A stretch of 64,000 nucleotides of DNA, from positions 410,279 through 474,278 of the forward strand of contig NZ_JASSOT010000001.1 in the NCBI RefSeq assembly GCF_030238365.1, given 5' to 3'. Below the pieces are notes generated by a model. That model was not told the origin of the DNA. It worked only from the letters and a program-made list of their open reading frames with translations, and searched no databases. Source of the DNA: Lelliottia wanjuensis (GTDB lineage: Bacteria; Pseudomonadota; Gammaproteobacteria; Enterobacterales; Enterobacteriaceae). Below, piece after piece: positions 9,581 through 17,923 of the stretch (position 1 is the stretch's first letter; each line of letters begins with the position of its first letter). The position numbers and the translations under genes were made by a program.

Positions 9581-10687
9581 ATGGAAAAACGTCACCCTCT
9601 CTCTTCTGTACTGACCTCATGGCCGACCCGCCAGGCGATGGTCTCGCGCGGTTTGACCATCAACTTGCCGTGGCTGGCGTTTGTGCACGTCAGCTTTGCG
9701 CTGATGATTTTGCTGCGTAACACGCTGGTGCACAATTTCGACCCCGCCCACGTCACCGGGCAGCCGATTTCATCCCTGGTCGATGCGGCGATGCTCGGGG
9801 TGATCGCCCTGTCGGCGGCGCTGATTGTCATGAGCTGGCGGCATATCACCGGGATTAGCCTGGTGCTGTTCACCTCGGGGCTGCTGTGGGCCCTGTGCTG
9901 CTACTGGTTTATCGTGGACTGGCAGCTTCCCCACGCCTGGCCTCTGTGCACCATTCTGCTGCTGACCGCCGTCACCGCGCTCTATTTCTATCCCGTGGGA
10001 CTGCTCGCCTGCGTGCTCCCCCTGTGGTTTACCCTGCCGGTCGCCAGCGTGGTGCTCAATCACGGGTTGAACATGCGTTTTGCGGCGGTGTGGATTGTCT
10101 TTACGCTGATCCTTGTCTGCGGGCGTTTTATTCTCCTGCGCTGGTTCGACGAAGCCTGGCAGCGTAACCAGCAAAACCAACTGCTGATCGCCCGTCTCGA
10201 CGCCCTGGCACATCAGGACCCGCTGACCGAAACCGCCAACCGGCGGGAGATGGAAAACGTGCTGGAGAGCGCGGTGAATCAGGGGAAATCCTTCACGCTT
10301 CTGATGCTGGATGTGGATTATTTCAAGCTTTACAACGATGCCTACGGGCATCAGGCGGGCGATGAGTGCCTGGTGCGGGTCGCGCAGGCGCTGAAAGCCT
10401 CGGTGCGCACGCCGGAGGATGTGGTGTCGCGCTACGGCGGCGAGGAGTTTTTATTGATCCTCTTCGATTGCCCGCCCGATGCGGCAGAACAAGTGGCGCA
10501 GCGCATTCAGGAGAATTTGCGTCAGGCGGCGATTGCACATAAGGCGTCGAAGGTGAGCGAATACGTCACCGCAAGTCAGGGGATTGCAGGAATGACGGCG
10601 GGGTTGACCGCCGACGAGACGGTGGCGCAGGCGGATGCGGCGTTGTATCGGGCGAAGGAAGCGGGACGAAACAAATGGTCCCGGTGA
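9581..10687 (+). CDS. Membrane-bound diguanylate cyclase (GGDEF protein)
   Basis: This 368-residue protein has about six hydrophobic membrane segments in residues 25-190, then a complete GGDEF domain with active-site signature RYGGEEF near residue 285. It should make cyclic di-GMP from two GTP at the inner membrane. The product-inhibition site (RxxD five residues before GGEEF) reads TPED here, so allosteric feedback may be weakened. The sensory half is not one I can name. It follows the alkylsulfatase by 57 bases with a terminator between, and converges on feaB across a REP pair. Confidence 0.88.
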   Translation: MEKRHPLSSVLTSWPTRQAMVSRGLTINLPWLAFVHVSFALMILLRNTLVHNFDPAHVTGQPISSLVDAAMLGVIALSAALIVMSWRHITGISLVLFTSGLLWALCCYWFIVDWQLPHAWPLCTILLLTAVTALYFYPVGLLACVLPLWFTLPVASVVLNHGLNMRFAAVWIVFTLILVCGRFILLRWFDEAWQRNQQNQLLIARLDALAHQDPLTETANRREMENVLESAVNQGKSFTLLMLDVDYFKLYNDAYGHQAGDECLVRVAQALKASVRTPEDVVSRYGGEEFLLILFDCPPDAAEQVAQRIQENLRQAAIAHKASKVSEYVTASQGIAGMTAGLTADETVAQADAALYRAKEAGRNKWSR

Positions 10688-10694
10688 ACGGTCT

Positions 10695-10770
10695 TGTCGG
10701 GTGGCGGCTTCGCCTTACCCGACCTACAAAACCTGAACGTAGGCCGGATAAGGCGAAGCCGCCATCCGGC
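10695..10770. repeat. REP pair (BIME) between the cyclase gene and feaB
   Basis: Two REP units in opposite orientation: GGGTGGCGGCTTCGCCTTAC (from 10699) and its near-inverse starting GTAGGCCGGATAAGGCG (10739), ending CCATCCGGC at 10770. It fills the gap between two converging genes and could end transcription from both sides. Confidence 0.85.
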
Positions 10771-10777
10771 AAAAAAA

Positions 10778-12277
10778 CTAGTACCGCACGCACACCGACT
10801 TGGTTTCACACCAGCCATCCAGCCAGTCCGGGCCGAAATCACGCCCGGTGCCGGACTGTTTCATGCCGCCAAACGGCAGGTTGGCGTCGATCAGCGTATG
10901 GCTGTTCACCCACACCGTTCCAGCCTGCAGTCGGTCCGTATACTCCAGCGCTTTGCTGATGTTCTGCGTCCAGACGCTGGCCGTCAGGCCGTACTCAGTA
11001 TCGTTCGCCAGTTGCAACGCCTCTTCCCCGTCCGCCACGCGTACCAGGTTAACCACCGGGCCAAACACCTCTTCGCGGGTCAGGCGCAGGCTGGCATCCG
11101 GGTTCACCACCAGCGTAGGCGCAACGTAATAGCCCTGTTTATCCGGGCCGCTGTTGCCGGTAATCAGCTCAGCGTGGCTGGACTGCGCTTCGTTGAGGAA
11201 AGTCTGCACTTTATCACAGTGGGCGCGGGAGACCAGCGGGTTGATGTGCGCTGTCGGCGACATGCCCGGCCCGACGCTCAGGGATTTCACCGCCTGCTCG
11301 AAGTGGCTCACCAGGTTGTCGAACAGCGGCGCTTCGATGTAAATGCGCGAGCTGGCGGCGCACACCTGCCCCTGATTGAGGAAACTGCCGGTCATCAGCC
11401 CTTCCACCACCCACGCCGGATCGGCATCTTTCAGCACGATGGCCGGGTTTTTACCGCCCAGCTCCAGGGTCACGCCCGTCAGGGTATCGGCGGCAACACG
11501 CGCAATCTGCTTACCCGTCGCCGTCGAGCCGGTAAAGCTCACTTTGGCGATATGCGGATGCGAGGTCAGCGCCGCACCACACACCGCGCCGCTCCCGGTG
11601 ACGACGTTAAAGACGCCATCGGGCACGCCCGCCTCGCAGGCCAGCTCCGCCACCCGCAGCAGCGTCAGCGGCGTAGTTTCCGACGGTTTGATCACGATGG
11701 AACACCCGGCGGCCAGCGCCGGCATCACTTTCCACATGCCGATCATCAGCGGGAAGTTCCACGGCACAATCCCGGCGACCACCCCGACCGGCTCTTTGCG
11801 GGTCCACGCCTGATAGCGCGCGCCCTGCGGCAGCGGAATGGACAGATCCAGAGTTTTACCGGCGATTTTGGTGGTTAAACCGGCGGTGTAGCGCATCCAG
11901 TTCAGAGTGCAGCCCACTTCAAAGGCGCGGGAGATATTGATCGATTTGCCCTGCTCCAGGGTTTCGAGTTGGGCGAGTTCTTCCGTGTGCTGCTCCACCA
12001 GATCGGCAAAGCGCAGCAAAATGCGTTCACGTTCCGCGGGCAGTTTTCCGGCCCAGCTGCGGGAGACAAAGGCACGCCAGCCGGACATCACCGCGCGATC
12101 CACATCGTTCACGCTGGCATCAGCCGTGGAGGCAATCACTTCACCCGTTGCCGGATTGAACACGTTCAGGCGCTTTTCGCTGTCAGACGCGGACGGGCGG
12201 CCCTCAATCCACAGGCCATGTTGGCGGTCTAAAAACTGCTGCACGCTCGGCAGAATAGCGGTCTGTGACTCAGACAT
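10778..12277 (-). CDS. feaB: Phenylacetaldehyde dehydrogenase
   Basis: This 499-residue NAD-dependent aldehyde dehydrogenase oxidises phenylacetaldehyde (made by TynA) to phenylacetate, which feeds the Paa pathway. Visible signatures are LELGGKNP with the general base and the nucleophile Cys306 in GQVCAASS. The ATG at 12277 has GGAG six bases upstream and matches the E. coli length; an ORF extending to 12394 would cross the FeaR-box region. It is divergent from feaR. Confidence 0.96.
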   Translation of the reverse strand: MSESQTAILPSVQQFLDRQHGLWIEGRPSASDSEKRLNVFNPATGEVIASTADASVNDVDRAVMSGWRAFVSRSWAGKLPAERERILLRFADLVEQHTEELAQLETLEQGKSINISRAFEVGCTLNWMRYTAGLTTKIAGKTLDLSIPLPQGARYQAWTRKEPVGVVAGIVPWNFPLMIGMWKVMPALAAGCSIVIKPSETTPLTLLRVAELACEAGVPDGVFNVVTGSGAVCGAALTSHPHIAKVSFTGSTATGKQIARVAADTLTGVTLELGGKNPAIVLKDADPAWVVEGLMTGSFLNQGQVCAASSRIYIEAPLFDNLVSHFEQAVKSLSVGPGMSPTAHINPLVSRAHCDKVQTFLNEAQSSHAELITGNSGPDKQGYYVAPTLVVNPDASLRLTREEVFGPVVNLVRVADGEEALQLANDTEYGLTASVWTQNISKALEYTDRLQAGTVWVNSHTLIDANLPFGGMKQSGTGRDFGPDWLDGWCETKSVCVRY

Positions 12278-12342
12278 GGGGTGCTCCTTCATTATTATTC
12301 GCAGGGTGTCAACGCAGTCTAAGATGGGTTTGCGAAACGCGC

Positions 12343-12358
12343 TTTTATCTGTGTGACA
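12343..12358 (-). promoter_or_regulatory. FeaR-type box facing feaB
   Basis: On the minus strand TGTCA (12358-12354), eight bases, then AAA (12345-12343) exactly matches TGNCA-N8-AAA. It lies 66 bases before the feaB start and points toward feaB. Confidence 0.65.
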
Positions 12359-12374
12359 TTCGTTTTGCCACCTG

Positions 12375-12390
12375 TGACAGCCCCCGCAAA
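12375..12390 (+). promoter_or_regulatory. Second FeaR-type box in the feaB-feaR gap
   Basis: TGACA (12375-12379), eight bases, then AAA (12388-12390) is another exact match to the FeaR box, oriented toward feaR. It may be used for feaB, for autoregulation of feaR, or be fortuitous. Confidence 0.45.
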
Positions 12391-12515
12391 TCACGATAAT
12401 TCCGGCTTATAACACTATTCTCAGCGAGTGTTCTTTCCTATAGTCAGCCCAGACCTCTGACAAAATGCAACACAAATGCAACAATGCAAAAACATTAAGT
12501 GCAGCGAGATGAAAG

Positions 12516-13424
12516 ATGGCGTGTGCAAGCGAGCAGGAAAAATATCAGCAGTGGCTGGCGCAAATTAATCAGGTGTGTGGCAGCTTTGCCGCGCGTCCGC
12601 TGGCCGGTCCGTTCCTCGGCGAACTGGAAACCAGCTACGCCAGAAGTCTGAAACTCAGCACCGTCACCGCGGCGGGCGTTAACCTGTTCCGCACCCGTCA
12701 GGAGATCAAAACCAGCAACGACGCGTGGTTTTACACCGTATTTCAGCTGGAAGGCAACGCCACCCTGGAGCAGGACGATAAGCAGATTGTGATCGAAGCG
12801 GGCGACATTACCCTGATCGACGCCTCGCGCCCCTGCTCGATCTACTGGCACGACAAATCGCGCCAGATTTCCCTGTTACTTCCGCGTCAAATTCTGGAGC
12901 AGCAGTGCCGTTTTCAGGAGGTGAGCTGCGCGCACAAACTGTCGCGCACCCTGCCGACCGTGCAGCTGAGCTACCGGCTGTTGCAGGAGAGTATGGATAA
13001 CGCCCAGTTGAGCGATATGGAGAGCGAAGCGGCGCTGGAGGCGATGGTGTGTCTGCTGCGCCCGGCGTTTCAGCAGCGTGAAACCGCGCCGCCGCGCAAA
13101 GAGCGTCAGTTCCAGAATGTGCTGTCGCTGATTGACTCCCACATCCAGTCGGAAGCCCTGCGCCCGGAGTGGATCGCCACCGAGAGCGGAATGTCGGTGC
13201 GCAGTCTGTATCGCATGTTTGCCGATAAAGGGCTGGTGGTGGCGCAGTACATCAAAAACCGGCGGCTGGACCTGTGCGCGCAGGTGTTACGCGCGACAGG
13301 CGATGATGAAAAACTGGCGGGGATTGGCTACAGCTGGGGCTTTGCCGACCATAGCCACTTCTCGACGGCGTTCAAACAGCGCTTCGGCGTGTCGCCAGGC
13401 GAGTACCGCAAGCGCTATCGCTGA
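12516..13424 (+). CDS. feaR: AraC-family activator of tynA and feaB
   Basis: This 302-residue protein has an N-terminal cupin-like sensing domain and a C-terminal AraC helix-turn-helix pair (about residues 200-300, including MSVRSLYRMFADKGL and the terminal SHFSTAFKQRFGVSPGEYR). It looks closely similar to E. coli FeaR, which activates tynA and feaB in response to aromatic aldehydes. It is divergent from feaB and converges on ydbL with no spacer: the stop codons end at 13424 and 13425. Confidence 0.95.
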   Translation: MACASEQEKYQQWLAQINQVCGSFAARPLAGPFLGELETSYARSLKLSTVTAAGVNLFRTRQEIKTSNDAWFYTVFQLEGNATLEQDDKQIVIEAGDITLIDASRPCSIYWHDKSRQISLLLPRQILEQQCRFQEVSCAHKLSRTLPTVQLSYRLLQESMDNAQLSDMESEAALEAMVCLLRPAFQQRETAPPRKERQFQNVLSLIDSHIQSEALRPEWIATESGMSVRSLYRMFADKGLVVAQYIKNRRLDLCAQVLRATGDDEKLAGIGYSWGFADHSHFSTAFKQRFGVSPGEYRKRYR

Positions 13425-13745
13425 TCACTTCTTCAGCCACTTCCCGTTAATGCCCTTCACGTATTCGCCCGGCTGCGCGCGGGCCACCAGTTTTTGTCCG
13501 GCCATTTTCGCCACCTCATCCACCGGCAGGTTATTGCTGTCCGCCAGTTTCTGATAGCTTTCCGTGCGCGCGGCGTTGATTTCGTTCACCAGCGCAAGCG
13601 TCTGTTTGTCCTGGCGTAGCGGTGCTATGTAGCCGCTCAAGGTTTCGCCGACCAAGCCCTGCGCGCGGGCTTCATTCAAGGTGATCGCCTGCGCCTGAAC
13701 GCTTACGCCTAACACCAGCAGACCGATTGCAAGAAGTCGTTTCAT
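13425..13745 (-). CDS. ydbL: Periplasmic YdbL (DUF1318)
   Basis: This 106-residue protein has a signal peptide (MKRLLAIGLLVLGVSVQAQA) and a DUF1318 body. In E. coli YdbL works with YdbH and YnbE, an AsmA-like phospholipid-transport system between inner and outer membrane, and is proposed to act as a chaperone for YnbE. It is the last gene of ydbH-ynbE-ydbL, 7 bases after ynbE. Confidence 0.94.
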   Translation of the reverse strand: MKRLLAIGLLVLGVSVQAQAITLNEARAQGLVGETLSGYIAPLRQDKQTLALVNEINAARTESYQKLADSNNLPVDEVAKMAGQKLVARAQPGEYVKGINGKWLKK

Positions 13746-13752
13746 GGCATCC

Positions 13753-13944
13753 TCAGAACAGATCGCTGCGCGATTTCAGCAGGGTTTCGACGTCTTTATC
13801 CACTTTGATGTGGATCTCGTGCTCGATTTTGACGTTCATATTGATGGTGATCGGCTCTTTCGGGGCCGCGACTTCAATACGCGGCGTACAGCCCGAGAGC
13901 ATGGCGACCATGATCACGCCGGCCAAGCCTGCCAGATTTTTCAT
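13753..13944 (-). CDS. ynbE: Outer-membrane lipoprotein YnbE
   Basis: This 63-residue lipoprotein has lipobox LSGC near residue 19. The mature part is short and strongly beta-forming (alternating ITINMNVKIEHEIHIKV). In E. coli it partners the bridge protein YdbH, probably extending its beta sheet at the outer membrane. The ATG overlaps the ydbH stop by four bases, indicating coupled translation. Confidence 0.93.
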   Translation of the reverse strand: MKNLAGLAGVIMVAMLSGCTPRIEVAAPKEPITINMNVKIEHEIHIKVDKDVETLLKSRSDLF

Positions 13945-16580
13945 TGTTGTTCCTCACATTCCTTGCCTGCCTGACAGCGGGCATCCGGTAACGCCGCGTG
14001 TTGCTCAAGCCATGCCTGTAAATTATCCCCATAGCGCAGGCTGCGCCACAGGGTAAAAAGATTCTCTTCGTGGGTGTAATTGAGGTGCACGGTGTTGCTT
14101 TTTCCGTCGACGCGGCTGATGCCGCTGATGGCCGACTGCATGGTCAACACACCCAAATTATCTACATTGATTTTCGTCCACGAGCGAGAAATTTCCATAT
14201 AGCGGAGCCAGTTAATCGCTACGCCTGCCGCCATGTTGTCTTTGACGATCGCATCCGCCGTATCTTTGTCGATACGCAGGGTCATCGGACCGGGGTTAGT
14301 CAGCCAGCCGTCTTTGATGATCCATTTTTCGTTCTCCAGCCAGAACGGCAGCGCACCGCTCACCGGGCCGGACATGGCAAACTGCTTCGGATTCACGGCG
14401 CTGATCAGCTCGCTGGCGGAGATATTCTGCACCCGCAGCAGGGCCGGATCGTGCTGCGGCATCCGCAACTGCTGCATGGTGATTTTCCCGCCCAGCACGT
14501 CGGTGCTGACGTTGGTCAGCAGCAGCGGGTTCTGTTCGCTCCACGGATAATCGCCCTGCAGATCCGCGGTGATATTGCGCGCGGTCACCTGATTGACCAC
14601 CTCGGCGATACGCAGCGTGACCGGGCCGCGAGTGCCCAGCGACCAGGTGCCTTCGCTGAAACGGAACGGCAGGACAAAATCGACGCCGTTGATTTGGTTA
14701 TCCGGCATCCAGACGCTGCCGCTTTTCAGCACGCCGTGACCGCCCGCTTCAAACCCCTGACCGGCGGCGGCAGAAAACGCCACCTGGGCGTAGAGCTCGC
14801 CGTCGCGCAGGTTCATTTTCCAGTCTGGCGGCACCAGCGGCTGGAAGACCGTCAGGGACTGTTTCGGCCACCAGGCCTGACCGCGCAGACGCTCCCCGTC
14901 CCAGCGACCGTTCACCTGAACCGGGCCGATGTCTGCCGCGTGCAGATCGCCTTTGAACTGGAAGAAGGTCGGGTCCGTGCCGTCGACGCTGAATTTCAGG
15001 GTCGACGGCGGGAGCACGCTGCCGCCGGAGAACGAGGTCTGCTCCGCATCCAGCGAAAGCGCTCCGCTAAAGTGTGGATTGTTTGCGTCGCGCTGCCAGC
15101 GCACCGGCTGATCCAGCACCAGGCGCGGCTTGTTCACCAGCATGGTGCCGTACTGCAGTTTGTCGAACCCGGTCGACAGCTGCGTCAGTTCGATGGCGCT
15201 GTCGCGCCATTCGCCTTTGCCAGCCACGTCCCAGCGGGCGTTCATCGGCGTGAAATGGCCGTCGCCCCAGTAACGCCACTGCCACAGGCCGCTGTCCGGC
15301 AGGAAGTCGTTCGCCTGTCCGTCGAGATGCAGGACAAAATCGCCCATTTCGTTTTCATGGGCTTTGAGAATGGCTTGTAAACGCCCGTCCACGCCCTTCT
15401 GCGAGAGTTTGACGCCGGCCAGCGGCCAGCGGATTTCGTCGATATTCAGAGAATCAATCACCCGACCGCGCGAGCGCAGCAGCGCGCCGGGTTCAAAAGA
15501 GAGGAGCGGATCGGCGAGGCTGCCCGTCAGCTGCGCAGGAAGAATGGCGTAGAGGATCAGATCGCCCTGCTTGGCTTCGCCCGTCACCTGCAGCGGCATG
15601 GCGCTGTTGTCCATGCTCAGCTTGCCCGGCCCGAGGGTCAGCACGGCGTTGCCTTTCCCCGCATCGCCCTGAGTCAGTACGTTCAGACGACCGGTGAAAG
15701 TGGCGTTTTCCAGCCCCTGCTGCCAGTTGTCGACTTTCAGCCCTACGCGCCCGCTTAACGGCAGACCGGTGAGATCCCAGTGCCAGCGCCCGTCGCTGAT
15801 CGTCAGCTGTTCGGCGGTGAGCTTCCACGGCAAATCCAGCAGCGGATCGGGGTTATCGCGGGCGGTCAGGACCAACTGGCCACGGTTTTCTTCCCAGTCG
15901 AGATCGGCATCTACCGGAGACGGGATTTGCGGCACGGTCAGGGTCGCTTCCGCGTGGCCTTTCACCGGCACGCCGTCCGGGATCAGCGGCAGCGTGAATT
16001 CCCCTGCCAGGCGGATCGGCTGCGGATAATCCGGAAGATGAACTTCGAATTCGCTGACCGTCAGGTCTTGTCCGCGAAGTTTCCCGCGCACTTTCACCTG
16101 TTCGCCCTGATAGGTGACTTCCTGGACGGAGGGCGTTAATGAGACCTTGAGTTGGCCCTGCCACTGCTGCCATGGCGAGAGCGTTAAGCGATCGATTGTC
16201 AGCCAGGTATTGGGCAGCATCGACTGCCATTCGGCGAGGGTTTTGGGTGCGGTGTTGGCCTGCTCCGCCTGCGGGAGTTTGCTCAGGCAGGCGGTATTGA
16301 GATCGAGCGCACCAACGTCCAGCTTCCAGCGGCTGGGGTGCGACAGGGTGGCGTTTTCCACGCGGGCGATTTCGCAGTCCTCCACGAGGTAGCGAAGATC
16401 GGGGATCACAATCTGGTTGCGGGTCAGGCGCGGGCTTTTCTCGAAGGCAATGCGCGTCCCCACGGGGAGCCAGATCCCGGCAAGGGTCGGCACCCACTGG
16501 GCGAGCGTCATCAGCAGCGTCAGCGGCAACAAAATGATCAACAGCAATAGCGCAATTGCGGCTTTGTATTTACCCCTCAT
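13941..16580 (-). CDS. ydbH: AsmA-like inter-membrane bridge protein YdbH
   Basis: At 879 residues it has the E. coli length. One N-terminal membrane anchor (residues about 7-26) is followed by a long periplasmic beta-rich region of the AsmA/TamB/YhdP class. Together with YhdP and TamB it supports lipid flow to the outer membrane. The C-terminal Dicarb-like segment ends CQAGKECEEQQ. It starts a three-gene operon and is divergent from ldhA. Confidence 0.94.
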   Translation of the reverse strand: MRGKYKAAIALLLLIILLPLTLLMTLAQWVPTLAGIWLPVGTRIAFEKSPRLTRNQIVIPDLRYLVEDCEIARVENATLSHPSRWKLDVGALDLNTACLSKLPQAEQANTAPKTLAEWQSMLPNTWLTIDRLTLSPWQQWQGQLKVSLTPSVQEVTYQGEQVKVRGKLRGQDLTVSEFEVHLPDYPQPIRLAGEFTLPLIPDGVPVKGHAEATLTVPQIPSPVDADLDWEENRGQLVLTARDNPDPLLDLPWKLTAEQLTISDGRWHWDLTGLPLSGRVGLKVDNWQQGLENATFTGRLNVLTQGDAGKGNAVLTLGPGKLSMDNSAMPLQVTGEAKQGDLILYAILPAQLTGSLADPLLSFEPGALLRSRGRVIDSLNIDEIRWPLAGVKLSQKGVDGRLQAILKAHENEMGDFVLHLDGQANDFLPDSGLWQWRYWGDGHFTPMNARWDVAGKGEWRDSAIELTQLSTGFDKLQYGTMLVNKPRLVLDQPVRWQRDANNPHFSGALSLDAEQTSFSGGSVLPPSTLKFSVDGTDPTFFQFKGDLHAADIGPVQVNGRWDGERLRGQAWWPKQSLTVFQPLVPPDWKMNLRDGELYAQVAFSAAAGQGFEAGGHGVLKSGSVWMPDNQINGVDFVLPFRFSEGTWSLGTRGPVTLRIAEVVNQVTARNITADLQGDYPWSEQNPLLLTNVSTDVLGGKITMQQLRMPQHDPALLRVQNISASELISAVNPKQFAMSGPVSGALPFWLENEKWIIKDGWLTNPGPMTLRIDKDTADAIVKDNMAAGVAINWLRYMEISRSWTKINVDNLGVLTMQSAISGISRVDGKSNTVHLNYTHEENLFTLWRSLRYGDNLQAWLEQHAALPDARCQAGKECEEQQ

Positions 16581-16789
16581 GGGCAGTTAATATCCTGATT
16601 TAGCGAAAAAATAAGCCGACAGTGCCCGTCATTGTGGCATGTTTAGCCAGTCAGTTGAAGTCAACGCCAGTTTTAAGGATAGTTGCTCTAGAATTATTGA
16701 TAGAACTTATTGAATTCAATAAATTTTTATAAATTGTAAGATTATTTTAATCATGCTAACGTGATGGTAAAATCACTGGAGAAAGTCTT

Positions 16790-17779
16790 ATGAAACTCGC
16801 GGTATATAGCACAAAACAGTACGATAAAAAGTATCTGCAACATGTTAACGAGGCTTACGGATTCGAGCTCGAATTTTTTGACTTTCTGTTGACCGAAAAA
16901 ACCGCCAAAACGGCGAACGGATGCGAAGCGGTGTGTATTTTCGTCAACGACGACGGCAGCCGTCCGGTGCTGGAAGAGCTGAAAAAGCACGGCGTGAAGT
17001 ACATCGCGCTGCGCTGTGCGGGCTTTAACAACGTCGATCTGGACGCGGCGAAAGAGCTGGGTCTGAAAGTGGTGCGCGTCCCGGCCTACTCCCCGGAAGC
17101 GGTGGCGGAACATGCCATCGGCATGATGATGTCCCTCAACCGACGTATTCACCGCGCCTATCAGCGCACCCGTGATGCCAACTTCTCTCTCGAAGGGCTT
17201 ACCGGCTTTACCATGTACGGTAAAACGGCGGGCGTGATCGGCACCGGTAAAATCGGCGTTGCGGCGCTGCGGATCCTGAAAGGTTTCGGGATGCGTCTGC
17301 TGGCGTTTGATCCGTACCCAAGCGCAGCGGCCCTGGAGCTGGGCGTGGAGTATGTCGATCTGCCGACCCTGCTTTCCGAATCCGACGTTATCTCCCTGCA
17401 CTGCCCGCTGACCGCAGAAAACTATCACCTGCTGAATCAAAGCGCGTTTGAGCAGATGAAAGACGGCGTGATGATCATTAACACCAGCCGTGGCGGTCTG
17501 ATCGATTCGCAGGCGGCGATTGAAGCCCTGAAAACGCAGAAAATCGGCGCGCTGGGGATGGACGTGTACGAGAACGAACGCGATCTGTTCTTTGAAGACA
17601 AGTCTAACGACGTGATTCAGGATGACGTGTTCCGCCGTCTGTCCGCCTGCCACAACGTGCTGTTTACCGGGCACCAGGCGTTTTTGACCGCTGAGGCGCT
17701 GATCAGTATTTCGGAAACGACGCTCGGGAATCTTAAGCAGCTCGAGAACGGCGAAGATTGTCCGAACGAAGTGGCTTAG
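16790..17779 (+). CDS. ldhA: Fermentative NAD-dependent D-lactate dehydrogenase
   Basis: This 329-residue D-2-hydroxyacid dehydrogenase reduces pyruvate to D-lactate in the cytoplasm. The NAD fold motif GTGKIG lies near residue 152, the substrate arginine is in NTSRGGLID, the acid in MDVYENE and the catalytic His near residue 295 in TGHQAF. A GGAGAAAG site precedes the start. The upstream neighbour ydbH is as in E. coli, but downstream comes dcp instead of hslJ. Confidence 0.96.
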   Translation: MKLAVYSTKQYDKKYLQHVNEAYGFELEFFDFLLTEKTAKTANGCEAVCIFVNDDGSRPVLEELKKHGVKYIALRCAGFNNVDLDAAKELGLKVVRVPAYSPEAVAEHAIGMMMSLNRRIHRAYQRTRDANFSLEGLTGFTMYGKTAGVIGTGKIGVAALRILKGFGMRLLAFDPYPSAAALELGVEYVDLPTLLSESDVISLHCPLTAENYHLLNQSAFEQMKDGVMIINTSRGGLIDSQAAIEALKTQKIGALGMDVYENERDLFFEDKSNDVIQDDVFRRLSACHNVLFTGHQAFLTAEALISISETTLGNLKQLENGEDCPNEVA

Positions 17780-17798
17780 GCATTAGCGAGCGCAGTTC

Positions 17799-17906
17799 CC
17801 CCTCACCCTAGCCCTCTCCCTCAAGGGAGAGGGAACCGCTCGGAGTTCTCCCTCAAGTACGGACCGGTTTTCTCCCTCTCCCCGTGGGAGAGGGTCGGGG
17901 TGAGGG
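17799..17906. repeat. Paired CCCTCACCC...GGGTGAGGG palindromic repeats
   Basis: Two GC-rich hairpins occupy the ldhA-dcp gap. The first has CCCTCTCCC and GGGAGAGGG arms (17811-17831), the second CCCTCTCCCC and GGGAGAGGG (from about 17874). The outermost arms CCCTCACCC and GGGGTGAGGG also pair with each other, so the whole block can fold as one structure. This type of repeat recurs in enterobacterial intergenic regions. It lies between converging genes and may end transcription on both sides. Confidence 0.7.
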
Positions 17907-17923
17907 CACCAGACCGCAGAATG

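Noticed and set aside
7850..9595. 581-codon open frame antisense to the alkylsulfatase
   Set aside because: Same composition artefact; the plus-strand gene has a signal peptide and metal motif.
14070..15380. 436-codon open frame antisense to ydbH
   Set aside because: Low-complexity His/Arg/Gln-rich translation opposite a conserved gene of full family length.
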